DNA of 30,963 nt from Streptomyces sp. MMG1121 (GTDB taxonomy: Bacteria > Actinomycetota > Actinomycetes > Streptomycetales > Streptomycetaceae). The stretch covers positions 1 through 30,963 of the forward strand of contig NZ_LGDV01000230.1 of NCBI RefSeq assembly GCF_001280015.1, in the 5' to 3' direction. Below, one piece after another: positions 6,558-13,698 of the stretch (its first letter is position 1; every line of letters starts with the position of its first letter). The translations under genes and the position numbers were made by a program. Under the pieces are notes generated by a model. That model saw only the letters and a program-made list of their open reading frames with translations, was not told the DNA's origin and searched no databases.

Positions 6558-7622
6558 ATGGTGGAGTCGCGTCTGCGGGTGATCGAGGGCCGACCGGGGC
6601 CCGAGGTGCCCGTTGCCTGGGACCCGTGGGAGTTCCAGGCGCTCTGCGTGGAGGCGTTCGTGGCCTCGTGGCGAGCCAGGGGGTTCAGCCCGGTGACCGT
6701 CGACAACGACATCGGTCTGCTGGAGCGGACGCTCCAGGCCCTGGGCCGGCCAGCGTGGGATGTCACGCCCGAGGACATCGACCGCGTGGTCGGCGGCCTG
6801 GCCGTGGAGGGAAGGGCGCCGTCCACTCGCCGCGGATACGTCCAGATCTTCAAGGGCTTCCACCGGTTCCTTCAGGCCCGCAAGGCCGCCGAGATAGAGG
6901 CAGCGTTCGGGGTCCGGTTGGTTTGCCCGGTGGACGAGTTCAATGCCTCACGGCATGTCGGCGACGACTCGCCGGCCCTGTTGCCGCCACCGACTCCGGA
7001 ACGGGTCGAGGAGTTCTTCGAGTTCCTCAAGGCCCGCATCGCCACTGCCCGCAAGTACGCACCCGCCGCCCGCGACTACGCTCTGTTCCGGACGCTGTAT
7101 CACGCCGGCCTGCGCTCGGAGGAGGCCTCACTCCTGGACCGCCCGGACGTCCACTTCGGCCGCGGCCCGTTCGGCAAATTGCATGTGCGCTTCGGTAAGG
7201 GAGCCCACACCTCCGGGCCCCGGCCGCGCTGGGTTCCCATGCTCGACCAGCTGGACCTGGTCCTGCGCTGGTTCCTCGACGACGTCCGCGGCAGGTTCCC
7301 CGACTCGTCCGCGTTGTTCGCCGACGAGTCGGGCGGCCACCTGCACCAGGGCACCGTCCGCAACCGCCTGCGCTATCTGATGGAACTGGAGGGCCGACCG
7401 GCCGCCGACCGGTTCAGCCCGCATGCCCTGCGGAGGGCCTGTGCGACCCACAACTACGAGCGCGGAGTGGACCTGGTGGCCATCCAGCAGCTACTCGGTC
7501 ACTGGACAGTCAGTTCGACCATGAGATACGTCAGGCCCTCGGCCACGTTCATCGAGGACGCCTATCGACGTGCCGTGACCACCACGCTCGGCGAGCTCAG
7601 CGGAGAGGAACCCACGCCGTGA
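6558..7622 (+). CDS. Tyrosine recombinase, catalytically complete
   Basis: This 354-aa site-specific recombinase probably moves the element. The N-terminal SAM-like core-binding domain covers about residues 20-130 (FVASWRARGFSPVTVDNDI). The catalytic domain shows all active-site residues: Arg186 in HAGLRSEEASLL, Lys214 in RFGKGAHT, His289 and Arg292 in SPHALRRACATH, His315 in LLGHW and the nucleophile Tyr324 in MRYVRP. I chose the ATG at 6558, which has GAGGAAGG about 9 nt upstream. A longer frame from 6486 has no such site and adds an unrelated start. Its last bases GTGA overlap the start of the HTH gene, so the two are translationally coupled. Confidence 0.9.
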   Translation: MVESRLRVIEGRPGPEVPVAWDPWEFQALCVEAFVASWRARGFSPVTVDNDIGLLERTLQALGRPAWDVTPEDIDRVVGGLAVEGRAPSTRRGYVQIFKGFHRFLQARKAAEIEAAFGVRLVCPVDEFNASRHVGDDSPALLPPPTPERVEEFFEFLKARIATARKYAPAARDYALFRTLYHAGLRSEEASLLDRPDVHFGRGPFGKLHVRFGKGAHTSGPRPRWVPMLDQLDLVLRWFLDDVRGRFPDSSALFADESGGHLHQGTVRNRLRYLMELEGRPAADRFSPHALRRACATHNYERGVDLVAIQQLLGHWTVSSTMRYVRPSATFIEDAYRRAVTTTLGELSGEEPTP

Positions 7623-7933
7623 ACATCAAGTGGAAGCTGCGGATGGCGGCCGCCCAGCGCGAGGTCTGGACCGGCGCCCAGCTGCGGCGACTCCTGGCCG
7701 AGAAAGCCGGGCTGGAACTGTCCTCCGCCTCGGTGTCGGCCCTGTTCACCAAGGAACCCTCCCAGGTGAAGATGTCCACGCTCGCAGCGTTGTGCACCGC
7801 ACTGGAGTGCACCCCCAACGACCTGATCGAGGTCGACACCACCCCCGTCGAACGCCCCGCGGCCCCTCCTCGACCCGCAGCAGATATGCCCCGGGTCGCC
7901 TCGGCCCGGGGCCGGTCCATGCCGCCGATCTGA
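7619..7933 (+). CDS. XRE-type helix-turn-helix protein
   Basis: A 104-aa DNA-binding protein with GTG start at 7619 overlapping the recombinase stop. LRRLLAEKAGLELSSASVSAL (about residues 22-42) is the helix-turn-helix, followed by the conserved MSTLAALCTALECTPNDLIEV of small Cro/C1-like regulators. A Pro/Ala-rich tail ends the protein. Placed between two recombinase-type genes, it could act as an excision or orientation factor, or as a repressor of the operon, like the third small protein of recombinase trios. The evidence for its role is position only. Confidence 0.8.
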   Translation: MNIKWKLRMAAAQREVWTGAQLRRLLAEKAGLELSSASVSALFTKEPSQVKMSTLAALCTALECTPNDLIEVDTTPVERPAAPPRPAADMPRVASARGRSMPPI

Positions 7934-7955
7934 CCGAAGGAGGTGCGCTCGGAAC

Positions 7956-9587
7956 ATGGGCAAGAGGCAGCGGGACTGCGTCGGATGCGGGGCTCCAGTT
8001 GGCTTCATCGACCGGCAGCACTGCTGCCGCTGCACGGCCCGGATCAAGGACGAAGCCGCCCGCGCGTCCTGCCCTGCCTGCGGGAGGCCGCGCGTCCTGC
8101 AGGCCGACACCGGACGGTGCATCACCTGCTCGCGGACCTGCACGGGCTGCGGCCGCCCGGTCCGCTCACCGACCGCCAGCCACTGCGGGATCTGCCGGCG
8201 CGAAGCCGACCGGCAGGCCGCGAAGCAAGTCTGTCCGCGCTGCCAGCGGCCCGGCTTCCTGCAGACCGGCACCGGATGGTGCGGCCACTGCTCGCGCCGA
8301 CGGCAGAGCAAGCAGCCTCCGCGGCAGTGCACCGGCTGCGGCCAGGTGCGGCGCCACGCCGGACTCGGACTCTGTTCGGCCTGCTGGCAGAAGCACCCCG
8401 ACCGACCCTTCGTCGCCGCCGAGAACCTGGCCTCGCGCCTTGCCGAGCCCGTGCCCTGGCTGGGTGACTTCGCCGGTCATCTCGCCGAACGGCACTGCGC
8501 GAGCCGTGCCTGCACCATGATCAGCGCCCTGGGCCGGCTTCTGGACGACGAACACGCCAACCACCCCCAGGCCTTGCTGAATCGGGCCCGCCGGCCCGGC
8601 CGGTCGATGGGATCCCTCGCCCGCGCTCTCGAAGGCTTCTTCACCCAGCGCGGCCTCGCGCTCCCAACCGACCAAGCGCAACGGCTCGCCGCCGGACGCC
8701 GCCAACGCCGCATCGACGCGACCCCGCTCCCGCTTCGGCCGCAGGTCCATGCGTTCGCCGAGTCCATGCTGCGAGCACGCGAGCGCGCCCTCAAGGCCGG
8801 CACCCTGCCTCGCACCGACAGCACCATCGAAGCGGCCCTGGCCATCGTCCGTGACCTCGCCCGCTTCCTGACCGGCACGCGCAACAAGCAGGACTGGGCC
8901 CTGACCGACGTCCACGACCTCGAAGCGTTCCTGGCGACCATGCCCAAGGCCCGCCAGCGCAGACTGACCGTGCTGCGGCAGTTCTTCCGCTTCGCGCGCT
9001 CCCGCAAGATCGTGCTCATCGATCCCACCCGGGGAGTGAAGGCCAAGGGCCCGTCAGGGTTCAGCGGCACCATCGTCGCAGTCGACCGGCAGCGCCAGCT
9101 GTTCCGCCGCTGGACCACCGGCACCGACGGGCACCCGCACGAGGCCTTGCTCGGAATCCTGGCCCTCCTCCACGCGGCTTCCAGCAGTGAGGTCCGGTTC
9201 CTGCGCGTGGACGACCTCGACCCCGCCAACCGCACCGTCCGGCTGGGCAAACGGCCGCATCCGGTGCCCATGGACCCGGCCAGCTGGTCGGTGCTTCAAC
9301 GATGCCTGGCCCACCGCGAGAGCCAGCACACCGACAACCCCCACGTGATGGTCACCAAGATCACCAAATCCGGCCAGGCAGCAGCCTCGACCGCCTATGT
9401 CAGCCACGTCCTCGACCCCTGTGGCGTCCCACCGCGGACCCTGCGGAGCACCCGGCTCGCCGAGCTGGTGAACACCCTTGACCCCAAGCTCGTCGCCGCA
9501 GCTCTCGGCATGGACCCCGAAGGCGTCATGATCTACCTCGCCGACCACGTCGACGAGGGCCGCTTGCCTAGGCCGAATACACGATGA
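7956..9587 (+). CDS. Zinc-ribbon protein with a degenerate tyrosine recombinase domain
   Basis: This 543-aa protein begins 22 bp after the HTH gene with a strong AAGGAGGTG site. Residues 1-150 contain ten CxxC knuckles (among them CVGC, CPAC, CITC, CTGC, CPRC and CSAC), enough for five zinc ribbons. Residues 230-340 resemble a core-binding domain. The C-terminal part, from about 370, follows the recombinase fold: LLHAASSSEVRFLRVDDLD, RTLRSTRLAELVNTL, and ALGMDPEGVMIYLADHVD. The first catalytic Arg seems replaced by Ser, the HxxR His by Arg and the later His by Met, while one Arg and the Tyr remain. It is probably a DNA-binding partner that cannot itself cut efficiently. Confidence 0.75.
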   Translation: MGKRQRDCVGCGAPVGFIDRQHCCRCTARIKDEAARASCPACGRPRVLQADTGRCITCSRTCTGCGRPVRSPTASHCGICRREADRQAAKQVCPRCQRPGFLQTGTGWCGHCSRRRQSKQPPRQCTGCGQVRRHAGLGLCSACWQKHPDRPFVAAENLASRLAEPVPWLGDFAGHLAERHCASRACTMISALGRLLDDEHANHPQALLNRARRPGRSMGSLARALEGFFTQRGLALPTDQAQRLAAGRRQRRIDATPLPLRPQVHAFAESMLRARERALKAGTLPRTDSTIEAALAIVRDLARFLTGTRNKQDWALTDVHDLEAFLATMPKARQRRLTVLRQFFRFARSRKIVLIDPTRGVKAKGPSGFSGTIVAVDRQRQLFRRWTTGTDGHPHEALLGILALLHAASSSEVRFLRVDDLDPANRTVRLGKRPHPVPMDPASWSVLQRCLAHRESQHTDNPHVMVTKITKSGQAAASTAYVSHVLDPCGVPPRTLRSTRLAELVNTLDPKLVAAALGMDPEGVMIYLADHVDEGRLPRPNTR

Positions 9588-9619
9588 CGTCGGGCGCCGG
9601 TTGACCTAGTGTTTCGCAG

Positions 9620-10084
9620 ATGAGCACCCACGACGACGCCCTCGACGAGTCAGACGAAGTGATCGTCCGCTGCCTGGAGAACAGGGCTGTGCGCGTCAGG
9701 CTCCTCGACCGCTCCCATGAGGATCCGGACTGCGTGCTCTACGCGATCGAAGTTCACGCACCCGGCCTGAACGCCCGTGTCGATGGGGTGACGGCCTGGA
9801 ACTGGGACGCGGACCTGGCCTCCTTTCTGGAGGGACTCGCCCAGGACATCCGGGGATGGGACGGAGAACGTATCTGGCAGACCAACGACCGCGACCTAAC
9901 CGTCAGCGCGATCGTTCGTTCGGGCGGTCATGTCGGACTGACCTGGACTCTCCGACCATGGCTGACGTCCATTGACAGCTGGTCTGCATCCGTCACCACA
10001 TGGCTGGAGGCTGGCGAGCAAATGTCCAACCTGGCAGCCGACGCTCGGCACTTCCTCCACCTGGGGCGCAAGGCTTATGAATGA
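9620..10084 (+). CDS. Hypothetical cargo protein, DUF6228-like
   Basis: A 154-aa soluble acidic protein with no signal peptide or membrane segment. Motifs visible are VTAWNWDADLASFLEGLAQD, RGWDGERIWQTNDRDLTVSA and HVGLTWTLRPW. This pattern resembles small actinobacterial proteins of the DUF6228 type; the match is from memory. It starts 32 bp after the recombinase-like gene and overlaps the next gene by 8 bp (ATGAATGA), so the two cargo genes form a coupled unit. Possible roles include an immunity or defence-related protein, but nothing in the sequence proves one. Confidence 0.65.
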   Translation: MSTHDDALDESDEVIVRCLENRAVRVRLLDRSHEDPDCVLYAIEVHAPGLNARVDGVTAWNWDADLASFLEGLAQDIRGWDGERIWQTNDRDLTVSAIVRSGGHVGLTWTLRPWLTSIDSWSASVTTWLEAGEQMSNLAADARHFLHLGRKAYE

Positions 10085-10517
10085 TCAGACGAACGCTCAG
10101 CGACTATACTCATGGGGCCGTTCCCGGTTCGAGGGCCAGCCTGCCCGGGTCGCCTGGGCCGGCAGTGTACTTCGCGCCGCGAGCCAGAGCTTCGGGGGCT
10201 TTCCCGAGGTCGACGACGCGCTGCTGCTGGCAGACACCGAAGAGCGGTGGCCCCAGGCCCGCGAAGTGTTCGACCGCCTGCGGCGACGAAGCCTGGAACA
10301 AGACCTGCCCCTGAACGAGGAACAGGCGCTGCTGTTCACTCTCGCCGAGCTCGTTGCCAAGGTGGCGCACAACGCTTCAGGCGCGCGGCCCCCGTTCGAT
10401 CACGACTCGGGATGGCGCATCGGGCCCATCGCCTACCGTCTCGCCTCAGGGACGGACGATCCCCAGCTTCGGGCCGAGCTCACAACAGCTCTCGGCGGAG
10501 AGCCAGCAGACAGCTGA
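10077..10517 (+). CDS. Hypothetical cargo protein, coupled to the gene before it
   Basis: A 146-aa protein starting with ATG at 10077 inside the end of the preceding gene. It is predicted soluble and mostly helical: WAGSVLRAASQSFGGFPEVDDALLLADTE, a stretch of Arg-rich helix, then ALLFTLAELVAKVAHNASG and GPIAYRLASG. No catalytic motif is recognised. The tight 8-bp overlap with the DUF6228-like gene and the position at the end of a mobile element fit an accessory two-component cargo such as a toxin-immunity or defence module. This is inference from arrangement. The gene ends 76 bp before the right junction. Confidence 0.6.
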   Translation: MNDQTNAQRLYSWGRSRFEGQPARVAWAGSVLRAASQSFGGFPEVDDALLLADTEERWPQAREVFDRLRRRSLEQDLPLNEEQALLFTLAELVAKVAHNASGARPPFDHDSGWRIGPIAYRLASGTDDPQLRAELTTALGGEPADS

Positions 10518-10578
10518 CACGACGTCGCGCCGCTGCTGAACCTGTTGAGTGTCGGCGCTGCCTCGCACACGTTCGTCG

Positions 10579-10588
10579 GAACATGTGC
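10579..10588 (-). repeat. Right inner repeat GAACATGTGC
   Basis: The reverse complement GCACATGTTC matches the left repeat GCACTTGTTC at 6423-6432 in 9 of 10 positions. It lies 5 bp from the right junction with istB. Confidence 0.4.
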
Positions 10589-10593
10589 GCTTT

Positions 10594-11214
10594 GCTGAAG
10601 GTCTTGTTCGAGGTCAGGATGACCGAGCCCTTCTCGTAGCGCTTGGAGATCACCTGGAAGACCAGGTTCGCCTCGGCCCGTTCGAGGGGCTGGTAGCCGA
10701 CTTCATCGACCACGAGGACGCTGGGCCGCAGGTAGGTGCCGAGCTTGTTGACCAGCCGGCCGGCGGCTTCGGCGGTCTTGAGGTTGCGGACCATGTCGTC
10801 GAGGGTCGTGAAGTAGATCGAGTAGCCGGCCCTGCAGGCCGCGACCGCGAGGGCAACGGCGATATGTGTCTTACCGACCCCGGGCGGGCCAAGGAGAGCC
10901 GCGTTGGCCTTCGCCTCGACGAACGAGAGGGTGGCGAGGTCCCTGACCTTGCGCGGGTCGAGATCGGGCTGGAAGGAGAAGTCGTACTCGTCGAGCGTCT
11001 TGTGGTGCGGCAGCTTCGAGGTTCGCAGTCCGCTGCGGAAGCGGCGGTCCTCACGGACCGCGAGTTCCTCCGAGAGGACCAGGTCGAGGAAGTCGAGATA
11101 GCCCATCTTCGCCTCGTCGGCCCGGCGGGTGAACTCGTTGATGGTCTCGGCGAGATGGGGCAGGCCAAGCTTGCCGGCCGTGGTGCGGATGCGGTTGCCG
11201 GTCAGCTGGCTCAA
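10594..11214 (-). pseudogene. istB: istB 5' fragment (207 codons), helper ATPase of IS21
   Basis: The N-terminal four-fifths of an IstB AAA+ ATPase. Walker A is present as LLGPPGVGKTHIAVAL and Walker B as SVLVVDEVGYQPL. The sensor region ends at VILTSNKTFS, where the inserted element begins. IstB would load the IstA transposase on target DNA. Translation starts at a TTG (11214) overlapping the istA stop codon by 4 bases. In the present state the frame continues into inserted DNA for about 38 foreign codons, replacing the conserved EWGQVFGD end found at 6262-6411. The product is therefore probably inactive. Confidence 0.9.
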
Positions 11215-12629
11215 GAGAAGTCCTTCGTCTGGCGGTTGGTGGTGAAGGGCCGGGTGCCGGTCAGTTCGTCATAGACGGACAGCGGGCGGCGGCCGACTTC
11301 GACGCTGGCGGCAGCGGCCCGGTTCAGCAGGGCCTGCAGCGAGCCGGCCTCGGGCCCCAGAGGCTGGTCACGACGGGGCGGGGGTGGGTCTTCGCCGGTG
11401 GTGGTCCGGCGTCCGGCTCCGGTGGGCAGGCCGTCCCAGTGCGACTCGTCCACGATCCGGGCGCCGCGGCCGACCGCCCTCGGGTGGGCGGCCAGGAGGG
11501 TGTCCCCGTCGGTGCCGGGGACGGTGGAGTGCAGGGTGACCTGCGACTTGGTCGCCCGGATCTCGACCAGCTGGCGGGGGCGGACCTTGCGGGCAGGCAC
11601 CGAGTAGAGGTTCGCGTCGAAGGCGACCAGGCAGTCCTTGCCGACGTGCCGCAGATGCCGCTGAGCGACCACATACGGCGTGCTCGGCAACGGCCGCAGG
11701 GCCATGTGATCGCGCACGGCCCGGTGCCCGACGATCTCGCCGTGGGTGCCGTGCACCTTCGCCCGCCGCAGCGGCACCCAGGCCGCGAAGGCGGCGTTCA
11801 TCTCCTCGATAGAGGAGAAGGCCCGCCCGGCCAGGACATGATCGCGGACGATCAACACCTGGCGCTCGACCCGGCCCTTCCCCGTCGGCCGGTAGGCGGC
11901 CAGGACGTCGATGTCGAAGTCGTAGTGCCCCGAGAACGCGACCGCTTCCGGGTGCAACGGAACCGCCTCGCCCGGCGCGACATGGCGGCGCACGACGGTC
12001 TTGGTGCGGTCGTAGACGATCGTCATCGGCACCCCACCGAAGTGCGCGAACGCGGCCCGGTGGCAGTCGAAGAAGCTCGCCAGGTCCTGGCTGGTGGTGA
12101 AGCAGCAGAACGGATCGCGGGAGTACGACAGCGTCATGTGGAACGAGTAGACCTTCGGGATCCCGACGTGGGCGAGGACCTTGCCCTCATCACCCCAGTC
12201 CACCTGGGCCTGGGCACCCGGAACTACCTCGAACCGGCGGTGCAGGCCCGCCAGTTCACCCGGGCTGATGCCGAGCTCCTCGGCGATCCGGGGCCGGGCC
12301 TCCTGGAGATAGATCTTGACCCGCTGGTAGTTGATGGTGACCTGGTACTCCGAGGCCAGACGCTCGTGGATCACCGATGCCTTCAGCAGAATCTCCGACA
12401 TGAGCATCGCGTCGATCAGCGGGGCGACCTCATCGACCACCCGCCCCTGCTGCCGCCCCTCCGTCGTCCTCTTCGGTGGCGCGACCGGGGCCTCTCCCGA
12501 CAGGTACTTCGTGACCGTACGGCGGTTCAGCCCGGTCTCCTTCGCGATCTCCCGCAGGCTCATCGCACCGGACTCGTACAGACCGCGAAACCGCCTCAAC
12601 TCCAGCCAGCGATGCGGGTCCAAGACCAC
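11211..12629 (-). CDS. istA: IS21-family transposase IstA
   Basis: A 472-aa transposase. An N-terminal HTH (MSLREIAKETGLNRRTVTKYL, about residues 23-43) recognises the element ends. The DDE catalytic core shows Asp in QVDWGDEGKV (near 145), Asp in TIVYDRTKTV (near 206) and Glu in GKGRVERQV (near 258). The C-terminal beta-barrel region contains NLYSVPARKVRPRQLVEIRA. The gene starts with GTG at 12629, 74 bp inside the right repeat, and is coupled to istB through a 4-bp overlap. It appears intact, so transposition is blocked only by the broken istB unless IstB is supplied by another copy. Confidence 0.9.
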   Translation of the reverse strand: MVLDPHRWLELRRFRGLYESGAMSLREIAKETGLNRRTVTKYLSGEAPVAPPKRTTEGRQQGRVVDEVAPLIDAMLMSEILLKASVIHERLASEYQVTINYQRVKIYLQEARPRIAEELGISPGELAGLHRRFEVVPGAQAQVDWGDEGKVLAHVGIPKVYSFHMTLSYSRDPFCCFTTSQDLASFFDCHRAAFAHFGGVPMTIVYDRTKTVVRRHVAPGEAVPLHPEAVAFSGHYDFDIDVLAAYRPTGKGRVERQVLIVRDHVLAGRAFSSIEEMNAAFAAWVPLRRAKVHGTHGEIVGHRAVRDHMALRPLPSTPYVVAQRHLRHVGKDCLVAFDANLYSVPARKVRPRQLVEIRATKSQVTLHSTVPGTDGDTLLAAHPRAVGRGARIVDESHWDGLPTGAGRRTTTGEDPPPPRRDQPLGPEAGSLQALLNRAAAASVEVGRRPLSVYDELTGTRPFTTNRQTKDFS

Positions 12630-12702
12630 GTCAGCCGCCCCTCTGCCACCCCAAAACCGACGACAGAAGACTCCCGGCCCCCACCCCTCACCGCATCAAC
12701 TT

Positions 12703-12753
12703 TGGTGCACTCTCATCCGTACGAGGTGGTGCACGTTCACTTGTACGCCGACA
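12703..12753 (-). repeat. IS21 right end (istA side)
   Basis: Inverted copy of 6207-6257. TGGTGCAC boxes lie at 12703-12710 and 12727-12734, with CCGTACG between them. The end GACA is followed by the target duplication GATGC at 12754-12758. Confidence 0.8.
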
Positions 12754-13092
12754 GATGCAGCCCGAGGGACCGGCACGCCACGCCCAGCGGGGGAAACAGG
12801 GCAACATGGAGGAACGTTCGGAGCCGACGGCAACCGGCCTCCAGGCGAGCGGCCACGCCGCTCCGCACCTGGCCGGCTTCCTTCTTGGTCGGGACGTTGA
12901 GGCCCGCATGTAGGTCAACGAGTCCGCCGTTCCTCGATCACGGTCGGCGACCCGCGCCGCCGGTCAAGCGTGCCGGCCAGGGCAGCCGGGCGGTGGGGCG
13001 TGACGTTCTGCAGTGCGCGCGCGTTGATCAGGACGTTGCGTTCCGCTGCCGTGCACGGTCGCGTCACTGCCACCAAGTCGAGGGGGAGGCGA
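12754..13092. other. Region between IS21 and the ABC genes
   Basis: No clear gene. On the minus strand an open frame from about 12935 reads toward the IS21 right end (LHAGLNVPTKKEAGQV, then LFPPLGVACRSLGLH). If the IS21 element is removed, it continues past the target site into LTSVTNE and stops at 6179. It has no obvious start and may be the tail of a gene disrupted long ago. GGGGGAGG just before 13093 is the ribosome binding site of the ABC ATPase gene. Confidence 0.35.
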
Positions 13093-13698
13093 ATGGAGGC
13101 CAGCAACCTGCAGCACCGCTACGGCCGCCGCACGGTCCTGAGGGGGGTCGACATACGTCTGCGCGGCGGCGTCCTTGCCGGAGTCGTCGGCGAGAACGGC
13201 GCCGGTAAGTCGACCCTGCTGAAGATCCTCGCCGGTGAACTGCGGCCCGACCACGGCACGGTCCACCACCACGGCGGGCTCGGCTATTGCCCGCAAAACG
13301 TCACTCTCAACGGCCCCCTGACGGTCCGCCAGCATCTGGAGCTATTCCGGACCGCCTACGGACTGCCCGACTTACGCCGCGCCAGGCAGATCATGGAGCG
13401 CCTGCACTTCGCAGACTACCTCGACGAACGCGCCGAGGTACTCAGCGCAGGCACCCAGCAGAAGCTCAATTTGACCCTGGCCCTGATGCACGACCCGCAG
13501 ACGCTGCTGCTGGACGAGCCCTACCAGGGCTTCGACTGGGATACCTACCTGTGCTTCTGGGCCCTCGCCAACCACCTGCGCGACGCCGGGCGTTCCGTGC
13601 TCGTCGTCTCCCACCTCGCGCACGACACGGACCGCCTCGACGAACTCTGGGTCCTGGACGAGGGCGTGCTGCGCGCGCGCCGGAAAGCGTCGGCGTGA
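13093..13698 (+). CDS. ABC transporter ATP-binding protein
   Basis: A 201-aa ATPase of an ABC-2 type exporter. It has Walker A GENGAGKST (about residues 35-43), a Q-loop in GYCPQNVTL, the signature LSAGTQQKLNL (in place of LSGGQ), Walker B LLLDEP and the switch His in VVSHLAHD. It is slightly shorter than the usual 220-300 aa. The ATG at 13093 follows GGGGGAGG. The last codons overlap the permease start (GTGA), so both form one operon. Codon 94 is TTA (13372-13374), which in Streptomyces makes expression depend on the bldA tRNA and so on development. The substrate is unknown. Confidence 0.88.
   Translation: MEASNLQHRYGRRTVLRGVDIRLRGGVLAGVVGENGAGKSTLLKILAGELRPDHGTVHHHGGLGYCPQNVTLNGPLTVRQHLELFRTAYGLPDLRRARQIMERLHFADYLDERAEVLSAGTQQKLNLTLALMHDPQTLLLDEPYQGFDWDTYLCFWALANHLRDAGRSVLVVSHLAHDTDRLDELWVLDEGVLRARRKASA

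Larger units (their letters stand above)
6412..10593 (+). mobile_element. Recombinase-based element inserted in istB, with two cargo genes
   Basis: The inserted segment is 4,182 bp. All five of its genes read on the plus strand: tyrosine recombinase, HTH protein, zinc-ribbon/recombinase-like protein, then two overlapping genes of unknown function. The boundaries are set by the istB reading frame, Ser codon on one side and Glu codon on the other, and may be off by a few bases. GCACTTGTTC lies 11 bp inside the left end and its near-match GCACATGTTC lies 5 bp inside the right end in inverted orientation. This asymmetry would fit a 6-bp segment carried from a previous site, as known for Tn554-type elements; that is inference. 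No transposase of the DDE type is present. Confidence 0.8.
6207..12753 (-). mobile_element. IS21-family element, interrupted in istB by a second element
   Basis: The ends are 51-bp imperfect inverted repeats starting TGTC (6207-6257) and ending GACA (12703-12753). A 5-bp target duplication GATGC lies outside both (6202-6206 and 12754-12758). The minus strand carries istA and, overlapping it, istB, which is split by the 4,182-bp insertion at 6412-10593. Without the insertion the element would be 2,365 bp, typical of IS21. The matching ends and the target duplication prove that the istB fragments at 6.3 and 10.6 kb belong to one element rather than to two damaged copies. Confidence 0.9.

Noticed and set aside
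6412..10593. Prophage or integrative conjugative element
   Set aside because: The element has no phage structural, replication or transfer genes; it fits a small recombinase-based transposon.
11439..13208. 589-codon plus-strand frame opposite istA
   Set aside because: istA on the minus strand has all its catalytic motifs; this frame is its mirror with His/Arg/Asp-rich noise.
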